Assembly (NCBI RefSeq): GCF_003201955.1
Contig: NZ_QJJM01000005.1
Coordinates: 202,046-266,045 of the forward strand
Direction of reading: 5' to 3'
Source: Blastomonas natatoria
Lineage (GTDB): Bacteria; Pseudomonadota; Alphaproteobacteria; Sphingomonadales; Sphingomonadaceae
DNA length: 64,000 nucleotides
Shown: positions 26,670-35,229 of the stretch, piece by piece
Position numbering within the stretch: position 1 is the first letter of the stretch
Layout of the letters: every line of letters starts with the position of its first letter
Notes under the pieces: model-generated
The model's input: only the letters and a program-made list of their open reading frames with translations
What the model was told of the DNA's origin: nothing
Database searches by the model: none
Translations under genes and position numbers: made by a program

Positions 26670-28073
26670 TCAACTGATTACAAAGGAAACCAACCAGATC
26701 GTGCCGACCATCAGGGGAACGCCCGCAAGATCTAGCCAGAACCCGGCCTTGAGCTGGCGCGGCAGCGCTATGTTGCCGCTGGCCCAGGCGATGGCATTGG
26801 GTCCTGTGCCCGAGGGCAGCATGAAGCCCCAGCTCGCCGCCATCGCCACCGGCATCGCCAGCAGCACAGGATCGACGCCCAGGGTGACGATCAGGCTGGC
26901 GACGACGGGCATCACCCCGCTCGCCGTGGCGACATTGCTGGCAAATTCGGTCACCAGAACGACCAGCCCGGTCAGCGCCAGCGCGATGACGATCAGCGGC
27001 ACGCCTGCCAGCGGTTCGAGCGCGCTGCCGATCCAGCGATCCAGCCCGGATTCGCCTATCCCCGCAGCCAGTGCCAGCCCGCCGCCGAACAGCATGATGA
27101 CATCCCAGGGCGCGCGGTTCGCCTCCTTCCACACCAGCATCGGCCGGCCGGTGCCATCGGGAAGGATGAACAGCGCGATGCCCGCGATGACCGCAATGCT
27201 GCCATCAGTCAGCGCACCGGCCGGCAGCATATCGCTGAGCCAGGGCTGGACGATCCACGCGAGCACGACGAGAACGATCACCGGGACCAGACGCCTTTCG
27301 GGAACGCTCCAGTCGGCCTGGCGCGCGATCGCGGTGCGTGCTGCATCGACATCGAAAGGATTTGCGGAGAGCTTCTGCACGCGGGCTAGGATGAACGCGG
27401 CGATCGGGACCGAGAGGATGACGATCGGCATGCCATAGGCCGCCCATTCGGCAAAGCCGATCTGCAGCCCGGTGGTCTTTTCGAGCAGTCCGGCGGCAAT
27501 CGCATTGGTAGGCGATCCGACCAAGGTGCCCAGTCCGCCGATCGAAGCGGCGAAGGCGATGCCCATCATCAGCGCGCCCGGCAGGCCCTCGCTCTCCCCC
27601 TCCTCCACCCCGCCCGCGACCAGCACTGCGCTCGCAATCGGCACCATGATCAGCGTGGTCGAGGTGTTGGAGATGAGCAGCGACAGCGTCGCGGTGGCGA
27701 TCATGAAGGCGAACAGCAGGTGCGCCGAGGTGTTGCCCGACCGGTTGACGATGGCAAGCGCGAGCCGTTTGTGCAGCCCCACCCGCTCGATCGCCAGCGC
27801 CAGGAATGCTCCGCCCAGGATCAGGAAGAGGATGGGTGAATAATATTCGGCGGCGATGTCGTTGGCGCTCATCACCCCGGTCAGCGGCAGCACGATGAAC
27901 GGCAGCAGCGCGGTGACGGTCAGCGGCACGGCCTGGGTCATCCACCACGCCGCCATCCAGAAGACCAGGCCCGCCGTGCTCCAGGCGGCCGCGTCCATGC
28001 CTGCAGGCGCGGGCAGGATGAGCGTCAGCGCGAATCCGATGATGCCGGTGACAAGCCCCCAGATATTGGTCAA
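26670..28073 (-). CDS. DASS/SLC13 family anion:sodium symporter
   Basis: The 467-residue protein has about eleven hydrophobic segments and the two substrate/sodium-site motifs of the DASS family: SNTSTTLIMVPIA and TEFASNVATASGVMPV. Homologues move dicarboxylates, citrate or sulfate with Na+. The start is TTG 28073, 7 nt after the pgeF stop, with GGGG a little far upstream; no better start is visible. It is probably co-transcribed with pgeF. Confidence 0.85.
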   Translation of the reverse strand: MTNIWGLVTGIIGFALTLILPAPAGMDAAAWSTAGLVFWMAAWWMTQAVPLTVTALLPFIVLPLTGVMSANDIAAEYYSPILFLILGGAFLALAIERVGLHKRLALAIVNRSGNTSAHLLFAFMIATATLSLLISNTSTTLIMVPIASAVLVAGGVEEGESEGLPGALMMGIAFAASIGGLGTLVGSPTNAIAAGLLEKTTGLQIGFAEWAAYGMPIVILSVPIAAFILARVQKLSANPFDVDAARTAIARQADWSVPERRLVPVIVLVVLAWIVQPWLSDMLPAGALTDGSIAVIAGIALFILPDGTGRPMLVWKEANRAPWDVIMLFGGGLALAAGIGESGLDRWIGSALEPLAGVPLIVIALALTGLVVLVTEFASNVATASGVMPVVASLIVTLGVDPVLLAMPVAMAASWGFMLPSGTGPNAIAWASGNIALPRQLKAGFWLDLAGVPLMVGTIWLVSFVIS

Positions 28074-28080
28074 CGCACCG

Positions 28081-28845
28081 TCATCCCCGCAAGCCGATCG
28101 CCCCCATCTGGCGTCCGTAATCGGGCTCGCCGCGATGGGTGGCGCGGCGGAAGCTGTAATAGCCCTGCTCGTCCGAATAGGTATCGACCCCGCTCATGTG
28201 CACCGTACCGATGCCGCAGGCGGCAAGCCGTGCCGCGATATAGCCCTCAAGGTCGAACTGGTAATGGTCGCTGCGGCCTTCGCGGAAAAAGCGTTCATTT
28301 TCCGGATCGGCCTCGCAGAATCGGCGCAGGAAGCCTGGATCGACCTCATAGCTTTTCTGCTGGATGCATGGGCCGATCGCCGCAACGATGGCCTCGCGAT
28401 GCGCGCCCATGCGCTCCATCGCGGCCACTGTCGCCTCGCCAACACCGGCAAACGCGCCCTTCCAGCCCGAATGCGCCGCACCGATGATCTGCGCGTGCGT
28501 GTCGGCAAACAGGATCGGCGGGCAGTCGGCGCCCAGCACGCCGAGCAGAATACCCGGCCGGTCGGTGACCATCGCGTCCGCTTTCGGCCGTTCGTCGACC
28601 CCGATCGCGGCATTGACCCGCACCACATCGGCGCTGTGCACCTGGTGCAGCGTCACCAGCGTCGAACCGGGCAGGATCGCCTCGGCCGCGCGCCGCCGGT
28701 TCTCCTGCACCGCTTGCGGGTCATCATCCGATCCCAGCCCGACATTGAGCCCAGCGACAAGCCCGGTCGAAACCCCGCCACGCCGACCGGTAAAGCCATG
28801 CGCTATTGCACCGAGAGCAGGCGAGGTGAGGAGGGGGACGCTCAT
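28081..28845 (-). CDS. pgeF: PgeF/YfiH-type purine nucleoside phosphorylase (polyphenol oxidase family)
   Basis: The 254-residue product matches the YfiH/LACC1 family: HGFTGRRGGVSTG, LHQVHSADVV, the zinc ligands in GADCPPILFAD and AAHSGWKGAFAG, and AIGPCIQQKSYEV. These proteins are now known as multi-substrate purine nucleoside enzymes; in E. coli YfiH has also been linked to peptidoglycan editing. ATG 28845 opens the two-gene unit with the DASS transporter. Confidence 0.92.
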   Translation of the reverse strand: MSVPLLTSPALGAIAHGFTGRRGGVSTGLVAGLNVGLGSDDDPQAVQENRRRAAEAILPGSTLVTLHQVHSADVVRVNAAIGVDERPKADAMVTDRPGILLGVLGADCPPILFADTHAQIIGAAHSGWKGAFAGVGEATVAAMERMGAHREAIVAAIGPCIQQKSYEVDPGFLRRFCEADPENERFFREGRSDHYQFDLEGYIAARLAACGIGTVHMSGVDTYSDEQGYYSFRRATHRGEPDYGRQMGAIGLRG

Positions 28846-28872
28846 GGCGCTGTTGTCCTGAATACCTGTCTC

Positions 28873-28953
28873 GTCACCCCCGCGAACGCGGGGGTCCCGC
28901 TTATGGCATGAGTTGGCGATAACAAGCGGGATTCCCGCTTTCGCGGGAATGAC
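28873..28953. repeat. REP-doublet-like element, copy B
   Basis: An 81-bp element starting GTCACCCCCGCGAACG and ending TCGCGGGAATGAC, same orientation as copies A and C. It lies between the divergent end of pgeF and the pepN 3' end, within a 165-nt gap. The two hairpin arms are conserved with copy A; the central 25-30 bases are not. Confidence 0.9.
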
Positions 28954-29010
28954 GACCGAGTTTGCTGAGACAATTGTCCCATTGCGTGGTGACGGTTCGG
29001 AATCTTGGCT

Positions 29011-31641
29011 TTACTCAAGGCTCTTCACCACCTGTTCGGTCACGTCCTTGGACAATCCAGGCTGGGCCAGGATTCGCTCCAGGCACCCGCGCATCATGCC
29101 AGCGCGCGCTTCGTCGAACCGCCGCCAGCGGCCCAGAGGCGCGATGAAGCGCGCGGTCGTTTGCGGATTGAGCGGATCGAGCTTGAGCACCAGATCGGTC
29201 AGCAGCTCATAGCCGCGCCCGCTCGCCTCGTGAAACACCGCCTGGTTCGAAACGAACGGCCAGTAGAGCGCGCGTACCCGGTTGGGGTTGGTCAGCGTGA
29301 AATCCTTGTGCCGGATGAGCTCGAGCATCTGTTCGTGCACCCGCGGATGCGCCGAACCGGTCTGCAGCGAGAACCATTTGTCGATGACCAGGGCATTGCC
29401 CTGATAGCGGTTGTAGAAGCTGTCGAGCGCGGTCTCGCGCTCGTCGGCCTGCATGCTGGCGAGTATGGCGAGCGCACCCTGGCGGTCGGTCATGTTGTCG
29501 GCGCGCGCGAACTGATCGAACGCGATAGCCGCCGCATCGCTCGCTTCGGCAGACGCGATATAGCCGAGCGCGAGCGACTTCACCTTGCGCGCACCGCGCG
29601 CCTCGCGGCTGAGCGAATAGGGCACAGCCGACGCGCGTTCGTGCACGATGCGCCACGGATCGAGCAGCCGCAATCCGATCGCCTTGCGCAGAGCGCGCCG
29701 CGCGGCATGGATCGCCTCGGGCCGGACGACGAGCATCTGTTCGCCCAGAAATGCTTCGGTCGGCAGGCTCAAAATCTCCGCGCGCATCGAATCGTCGATG
29801 CGCTGGTCGCTCACCAGATCGCCGAACACCGCGATGATCTCGTCCAGGGAGACCGCATGGTCCTCTGCCCCGCCGGGGCCGTCCAGGGCGGCAATGTCTG
29901 CGATCAGCCGGTCGATGACCAGTTGCTGCAACGCTTCGTAGCGCGCGAACGGATCGTCATCGTGGCGCACCAGAAACGCCAGGTCGCCGCTTGCCCTGGC
30001 GACATCCAGATTCACCGGCGCGGAAAAGCCGCGGTTGATCGAGAGCACCGGCGCGCGCGCATAACCTTCGAACTGCAAGCTCTGTTCGGCCTCGGTCAGC
30101 ATCACCAGCGTCTCGCCGCGATGCGCCTTCATGTCGCGGTCGATCAAGGCGGTGCGCAGCGGGATCGGCATCAGCGGCTTGACCGGCTGGCCCGGCGTGG
30201 CCGCAAAATTCTGCCTGAGGTGCAGCGTCGCGGTGCCGGTGGCGGCATCATGTTCGAGCCGCGCCTGGACCTGCGGCGTGCCCGCCTGTTCGTACCAGCG
30301 GCGGAATTGCGTGAGGTCGAGCGAAGCCCCCTCCTCCATCGCGCGGACGAAATCTTCGCAAGTCGCAGCCTCCCCGTCATGCCGCCGGAAATAGAGGTCG
30401 CAACCGGCGCGAAACCGCTCGGGGCCCGCCATGGTTGCCATCATGCGGATGACCTCCGCCCCCTTGTTATAGACGGTGGAGGTGTAGAAGTTGCTGATCT
30501 CCATATAGCTGTCGGGCCGGATCGGATGGGCGAGCGGGCCGGCGTCCTCCGGAAACTGGCTGGCGCGCAGCATCCGCACATCCTCGATCCGCTTGACCGC
30601 CTCCGACCCCATGTCGGCAGAAAAGCACTGGTCGCGATAGACGGTGAAGCCTTCCTTGAGGCTCAGCTGGAACCAGTCGCGGCAGGTAACGCGGTTGCCC
30701 GACCAGTTGTGGAAATATTCGTGCGCGACCACGCCCTCGATCGCGTCATAGTCATAATCGGTCGCGGTATCGGGATCGGCGAGGATGTAACGCGAATTGA
30801 AGATGTTGAGGCCCTTGTTCTCCATCGCCCCCATGTTGAAATCGCTGACCGCGACGATGTTGAACACCGGCAGGTCATATTCCAGACCATAGACGCGCTC
30901 ATCCCAGGCCATCGAGGCTTTCAGCGCCTGCATCGCATGCGCGGTGCGCCCCTCGTCGCCTGCGCGCACGAAGATGGCGAGATCGACCGTCTGCCCGCTC
31001 TTGGTCGTGAAACTGTCGCGCGTTGCCATAAGATCGCCCGCCACCAGCGCGAACAGATAGCTCGGCTTGGGATGCGGATCGTGCCAGCGGGCATAATGGC
31101 GGCCGTCCTCCAGATCGCCCGATTCGACCAGCGCGCCGTTGCTCAGCAGTACCGGGAACCGGCGCTTGTCGGCGCGCAGCAGCACCTCATAGACCGCCAT
31201 ATTGTCGGGACGGTCGATGAACGGGATGATGCGGCGAAAGCCTTCGGCCTCGCACTGGGTGCACAGCATGCCGTTCGAGGCGAACAGGCCCATGAGCTGA
31301 GTGTTGGTATCGGGCGCGATGCGGGTGGTGAGCGTCACTGTCGCGCGATCGGTGGGCACGTCGAAAGCGATGCCATGGCCTTCGCTGCGCCAGTTGACCG
31401 GCTGGCCATCGAGATCAAGCGTCTGCGGCAGCGGGCCATCGCAATCGAGCCGTACCGGGCGATCGTGCGCGCCATTGCGGACCAGGGCGAGCGTCGCGTG
31501 AACCTCGGCCGCCGAGAGGTCCAGATCGAACTCCAGCGCCACCGTTTCCACCCGCCAGTCGGGCGGCTGATAATCGGCCCGGTAGATTACCGGGGGGTCC
31601 TGCATCGCGGGATGGGCGGTTGCGGTCTGGATATCGGCCAT
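29011..31641 (-). CDS. pepN: aminopeptidase N (M1 family)
   Basis: The 876-residue product has the M1 exopeptidase motif GAMENKGLN and the zinc site HEYFHNWSGNRVTCRDWFQLSLKEG (HExxH-x18-E). Length and the ending match the E. coli PepN type. It removes N-terminal residues from peptides in the cytoplasm. Transcribed alone; the divergent tldD starts about 120 nt away. Confidence 0.95.
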   Translation of the reverse strand: MADIQTATAHPAMQDPPVIYRADYQPPDWRVETVALEFDLDLSAAEVHATLALVRNGAHDRPVRLDCDGPLPQTLDLDGQPVNWRSEGHGIAFDVPTDRATVTLTTRIAPDTNTQLMGLFASNGMLCTQCEAEGFRRIIPFIDRPDNMAVYEVLLRADKRRFPVLLSNGALVESGDLEDGRHYARWHDPHPKPSYLFALVAGDLMATRDSFTTKSGQTVDLAIFVRAGDEGRTAHAMQALKASMAWDERVYGLEYDLPVFNIVAVSDFNMGAMENKGLNIFNSRYILADPDTATDYDYDAIEGVVAHEYFHNWSGNRVTCRDWFQLSLKEGFTVYRDQCFSADMGSEAVKRIEDVRMLRASQFPEDAGPLAHPIRPDSYMEISNFYTSTVYNKGAEVIRMMATMAGPERFRAGCDLYFRRHDGEAATCEDFVRAMEEGASLDLTQFRRWYEQAGTPQVQARLEHDAATGTATLHLRQNFAATPGQPVKPLMPIPLRTALIDRDMKAHRGETLVMLTEAEQSLQFEGYARAPVLSINRGFSAPVNLDVARASGDLAFLVRHDDDPFARYEALQQLVIDRLIADIAALDGPGGAEDHAVSLDEIIAVFGDLVSDQRIDDSMRAEILSLPTEAFLGEQMLVVRPEAIHAARRALRKAIGLRLLDPWRIVHERASAVPYSLSREARGARKVKSLALGYIASAEASDAAAIAFDQFARADNMTDRQGALAILASMQADERETALDSFYNRYQGNALVIDKWFSLQTGSAHPRVHEQMLELIRHKDFTLTNPNRVRALYWPFVSNQAVFHEASGRGYELLTDLVLKLDPLNPQTTARFIAPLGRWRRFDEARAGMMRGCLERILAQPGLSKDVTEQVVKSLE

Positions 31642-31760
31642 GGGCGAACTCTAGTGCGCGGGCCGGGAATGCACAATCGGCCAGTGTCCCGATGGCGCGA
31701 CTGGCTTACGGGAGGGACAGGACCTGTGCCCCTCTTCCCTAATCGCAGGTGAGGGCGCAT

Positions 31761-33197
31761 ATGTCGGGCATGACCCAGACAGACCCTCGCTCGTTCCTCT
31801 ACCGCGCCGATGCGCTCGACCCCGATACCGCGCAGGCGATCACCCTCGATGCGCTGAAAGCCTGCGACGACGGCGAGCTCTACCTGCAATATGCGGCCAG
31901 CGAGAGCTTTGTCTTCGATGACGGCCGGCTCAAGACCGCCGATTATTCGACCGATTCAGGCTTCGGCCTGCGCGGCGTTTCGGGCGAGATGACCGGCTTT
32001 GCCCATGCCAATGATGTCAGCGCTGCGGGCATCCGCCGCGCCGCCGAAACCTTGAAGCTGCTCGATCCCGCCAAGGGCGAAGCCGCCCCGCCGCCGCGCA
32101 AGAACAACCGGCACCTGTACACCGATGGCAACCCGCTCGAATCGATCCCGTTCGAGGCCAAGATCGCGCTGCTCGAAAAGATTGATGCCGCCGCGCGCGC
32201 GCGCGACCCGCGCGTCGCGCAGGTCACCGCGAGCCTGGTCGGCAGCTGGTCGGTCGTCGAGGTGGTGCGCGCCGATGGCTTTGTCGCCACCGATGTCCGC
32301 CCGCTGGTGCGGCTCAACGTGTCGATCGTCGCGCAGAGCGGCGAGCGGCGCGAGGTCGGCAGCTTCGGCATGGGCGGGCGTTACCTTTACGATACGATGT
32401 TCGAGGACGCCGCGTGGAACCGCGCCATCGACGAGGCGCTGGCGCAGGCGCTGACCAATCTCGAGAGCGTGGCAGCACCTGCGGGCGAGATGACCGTGCT
32501 GCTCGGCCCCGGCTGGCCCGGCATCATCCTGCACGAGGCGATCGGGCACGGGCTGGAAGGCGATTTCAATCGCAAGGGTACCAGCGCCTTTTCGGGCCGC
32601 ATCGGCCAGCGCGTCGCCGCCGATGGCGTCACCGTGGTCGACGATGGCTCGATCCAGGACCGGCGCGGCTCGCTCAGCATTGACGACGAGGGAACGCCCA
32701 CGCAGGAGAATGTGCTGATCGAAAACGGCATATTGCGCGGATACATGCAGGACCGCCTCAACGCCCGCCTGATGGGCGTCGCCCCGACCGGCAACGGCCG
32801 CCGCCAATCCTATGCCCACGCCCCGATGCCGCGCATGACCAACACCTTCATGCGCGCAGGGAACGACGATCCGGCAGAGCTTCTGAGCCGCGTCAAGAAC
32901 GGCATCTACGCCAGGAGCTTCGGCGGCGGCCAGGTCGATATCGTCTCGGGCAAGTTCGTCTTCACCTGCACCGAGGCGTACCGCGTCGAGAACGGCAAGC
33001 TCGGCGCACCGATCAAGGGCGCAACGCTGATCGGCGACGGCCCGACGGTGCTCACCAAGGTCACCGGCATCGGCAACGACTTCGCCCTCGATGAAGGCGT
33101 CGGCGTCTGCGGCAAGGGGGGCCAGGGCGTGCCCGCAGGCGTGGGCCAGCCCAGCTTGCTGGTCAGCGGGCTGACGGTGGGTGGGACTGGGGGATAG
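31761..33197 (+). CDS. tldD: metalloprotease TldD
   Basis: ATG 31761 has AGGTGAGG about 8 nt upstream and gives 478 residues; a GTG at 31749 would add four. The sequence shows the TldD metal-site region ILHEAIGHGLEGDFNRKG (HExxxH) and the TldD/E N-terminal domain. TldD pairs with TldE to process peptides such as microcin B17; the tldE partner is not in this window. The AT-richer accessory island begins just after its stop. Confidence 0.93.
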   Translation: MSGMTQTDPRSFLYRADALDPDTAQAITLDALKACDDGELYLQYAASESFVFDDGRLKTADYSTDSGFGLRGVSGEMTGFAHANDVSAAGIRRAAETLKLLDPAKGEAAPPPRKNNRHLYTDGNPLESIPFEAKIALLEKIDAAARARDPRVAQVTASLVGSWSVVEVVRADGFVATDVRPLVRLNVSIVAQSGERREVGSFGMGGRYLYDTMFEDAAWNRAIDEALAQALTNLESVAAPAGEMTVLLGPGWPGIILHEAIGHGLEGDFNRKGTSAFSGRIGQRVAADGVTVVDDGSIQDRRGSLSIDDEGTPTQENVLIENGILRGYMQDRLNARLMGVAPTGNGRRQSYAHAPMPRMTNTFMRAGNDDPAELLSRVKNGIYARSFGGGQVDIVSGKFVFTCTEAYRVENGKLGAPIKGATLIGDGPTVLTKVTGIGNDFALDEGVGVCGKGGQGVPAGVGQPSLLVSGLTVGGTGG

Positions 33198-33370
33198 TGC
33201 TGTCCTCAAATGCCATCGAAATTTCGGCGCGAAGTTGTGGGGGTGCTGGCTGGACTCGAATTTGATCCAAGGCCGCCAAGGCACTCAGGATCATTCCTGC
33301 GATGAGCAAAGTTGGCATGCTGCAGACAGCGCAAAACCTGCTAACGTCGAACCCCTGAGTCGAGAGAGTT

Positions 33371-33745
33371 GTGCCACAAGATCGAGATAGCCCTTCGGCC
33401 AAGCCACAGATTGGTTGCTATATGTCCGCTGAGGAAGCGACCAATTTGTCCTCGTATGCAGAAAATCTGGGTGTGAAGCGTTCAGTCCTCGTATCCTTGC
33501 TCGTATTGCGGGAACTAAACTGTCACAGGCTTGCCTGGCTTCGAACCAAGCACAGGTACGCCGCCTTGAAAAAAGGACGTGAACGGGTGACGGCGCGCCT
33601 GAGCACGATGTCGCTCAAAGATTCTTTTGCGGTACACATTAGCAAATTTGGCATGGGGTCAGATGAGGCTGCCTGGATTCTCTTTCAGGCTGAGCTGTCG
33701 GAGAAATGGCTGGAAAAGTCGCTGTTTGATGGGAATCAAGATTGA
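33371..33745 (+). CDS. putative tandem ribbon-helix-helix protein, first gene of accessory cassette
   Basis: The GTG start at 33371 opens a 124-residue frame with GAGAG upstream. I do not recognise a named family. Residues 12-50 (PQIGCYMSAEEATNLSSYA then GVKRSVLVSLLVLREL) read like a ribbon-helix-helix: a strand followed by two helices. Residues 72-110 (VTARLSTMSLKDSFAVHIS then GSDEAAWILFQAEL) repeat that pattern, so a tandem DNA-binding protein is plausible. Codon use is more AT-rich than in tldD and acnA. It is followed at 86 nt by a MazG-like gene and then by a dCTP-deaminase-fold gene in the same direction. Confidence 0.55.
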   Translation: MPQDRDSPSAKPQIGCYMSAEEATNLSSYAENLGVKRSVLVSLLVLRELNCHRLAWLRTKHRYAALKKGRERVTARLSTMSLKDSFAVHISKFGMGSDEAAWILFQAELSEKWLEKSLFDGNQD

Positions 33746-33831
33746 TTCCCACAGGTGAAAGTGGGACAATAAGGCGTTTGGGTTGTGCCGTCAGGCAGAT
33801 CAAGGCGTGATGTTGGGGTTAGGTGTTTGAT

Positions 33832-34377
33832 ATGGCGCTGTCAGTTGTGAACGTTGGCTCACCACGAAAGTGCGCAGCCGTCGATTGGGCGGAGGTGCAA
33901 CTCGCTCAGTTCGAGCACGATGAAAAGTATCATCGCGAAATTAGCCGTCTTTCGGTTCAGGATCGTTTGCGGCACATGGCTTTGCATTTCGCAAAATACG
34001 CAGGGCGTTTGCAGGAAGATTCTAGCAATTTGACGTTCAAGAAGGTGGCGACAGACTCGCTGATCATTGCCATCTCCAGTGCTAACATTCTCAATATCGA
34101 TCTGACGACAGAAGGACTCGATTGCGCAAGTTCGGATAGCGCTAGGGAAGGTTTTGCGAAGCGCCTTGCCATCGCCGCTGGACGCATGGCCGGCGCGTGT
34201 GAGCGGCTCGATCACCTAGAGGATTTTCCGTTTAGAGCGGCCATAACTGCTGAAGTTCTCTCAATCTTAAGAGCCTGCATCGATTTGTTTGACGCAGAAG
34301 GCTGGTTGCTGGCGCAGGAAAGGGAGAAACGACTGGCGCCGGTCAAGGCCAAATCCATCTTCCACGGAAAGATATAG
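33832..34377 (+). CDS. MazG-like all-alpha protein with degenerate metal site
   Basis: ATG 33832 follows AGGTG by six bases; GTG 33823 is an alternative. The 181-residue product is predicted helical. Residues 52-91 (HFAKYAGRLQ ... VATDSLIIAISSANILNIDL) follow the pattern of MazG/NTP-pyrophosphatase proteins, where the two helices carry E-x-x-E and E-x-x-D metal ligands. Here the positions read K-Y-A-G-R and V-A-T-D, so only Asp75 is kept and catalysis looks unlikely. The resemblance is by eye and needs structure-based confirmation. It ends 12 nt before the dCTP-deaminase-fold gene. Confidence 0.6.
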   Translation: MALSVVNVGSPRKCAAVDWAEVQLAQFEHDEKYHREISRLSVQDRLRHMALHFAKYAGRLQEDSSNLTFKKVATDSLIIAISSANILNIDLTTEGLDCASSDSAREGFAKRLAIAAGRMAGACERLDHLEDFPFRAAITAEVLSILRACIDLFDAEGWLLAQEREKRLAPVKAKSIFHGKI

Positions 34378-34389
34378 GTACCGATTACG

Positions 34390-35229
34390 ATGACTTTCTG
34401 GAGTGGTCAGCGTCTTTCAACAGACGGCGTGACTCAACAGATTGTGGATCCTTTCCAACAGGATAGGATTGATTGCTCTGCCTACACCCTAACCTTAGGC
34501 GCAGAGGCTTACGTCACCCCACATTTCGGAGACAACTTGCGCGAGGGAGGAAAGCAGCAACTTGCAAAGCCTGAATTGGTGGATATCCGGGGAGTTCAGA
34601 GAACTCAAGGTGGTGGCCAGGTTGTAATCCCACCAGGACAATTCGCATTTCTCCTCACAGAAGAAACGGTATCAATTCCACCTGATGCAATGGGCTTTAT
34701 TTCTTTGAAGTCGAAGCCGAAATTTGGCGGCCTGATCAACGTTTCGGGCTTTCACGTCGATCCTGGCTTTAAAGGTAAGCTTATTTTTTCGGTTTTTAAT
34801 GCAGGACCGACGGCTTTACATTTCGCTAGAGGCGAACACCTGTTTCTCTTATGGATTGCTGATCTTTCGTTCAAAGGGGTGAAGGCTGATGGTCGTAAAC
34901 AGCACATTAAAACGAGCGTCGGTTATGCTGAAATTCCTAATGATTTAGTAAATCAGATCAAGCGTGAGAATCATTCACTTCAATCACTCTCTCTACGAGT
35001 CGAAAAACTGACTACTCAAGTCAATATTGCAACAGCGGTTGCTACGGCGCTCGCCACTATTCTGGGTATTTTTGCTGCTTATGCGGCTCTTTGGCCAGGA
35101 GTCAAAACTGACAAATACGAAGTACGGATCGAGCAACCCATCCCGGCCATTGCTGTCCCTCAACATACTCCCAGCTCCGATGCTCAACCTAAACTCCGCA
35201 CCAATCCTCCAAAGCCGTCTGGTAACTGA
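34390..35229 (+). CDS. membrane-anchored dCTP-deaminase-fold protein, probably catalytically inactive
   Basis: The 279-residue product has residues 1-180 matching the dCTP deaminase/dUTPase fold: VDPFQQDRIDCSAYTLTLG near the start, IPPGQFAFLLTEETVSIP, and GFHVDPGFKGKLIF (119-133) where the H-x-D-P-G of the active site is kept. The family RSSxxRxGL motif reads K107-S-K-P-K-F112-G-G-L, losing the second Ser and an Arg; the catalytic Glu of the (T/V)LE motif is Ser134. Residues 184-212 look like a coiled coil, 213-236 (NIATAVATALATILGIFAAY) a membrane helix, and 237-279 is a Pro-rich tail. Known Dcd proteins are soluble, about 190 residues. The end overlaps the convergent DUF1643 gene by 41 nt. 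Role unknown; nucleotide sensing is an inference. Confidence 0.75.
   Translation: MTFWSGQRLSTDGVTQQIVDPFQQDRIDCSAYTLTLGAEAYVTPHFGDNLREGGKQQLAKPELVDIRGVQRTQGGGQVVIPPGQFAFLLTEETVSIPPDAMGFISLKSKPKFGGLINVSGFHVDPGFKGKLIFSVFNAGPTALHFARGEHLFLLWIADLSFKGVKADGRKQHIKTSVGYAEIPNDLVNQIKRENHSLQSLSLRVEKLTTQVNIATAVATALATILGIFAAYAALWPGVKTDKYEVRIEQPIPAIAVPQHTPSSDAQPKLRTNPPKPSGN

Noticed and set aside
29005..31752. 915-residue open frame antisense to pepN
   Set aside because: High-GC shadow of a clear M1 peptidase on the other strand; the composition is Arg/His-rich without domains.
33163..33315. minus-strand frame with a hydrophobic stretch (MPTLLIAGMILSALAALDQ) next to the island
   Set aside because: Overlaps the tldD 3' end and has no clear ribosome site; the hydrophobic run is short and could be chance.
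34390..35229. annotation as an active dCTP deaminase (dcd) gene
   Set aside because: The catalytic Glu position is Ser134 and the RSSxxRxGL motif is broken, and a membrane helix is attached.
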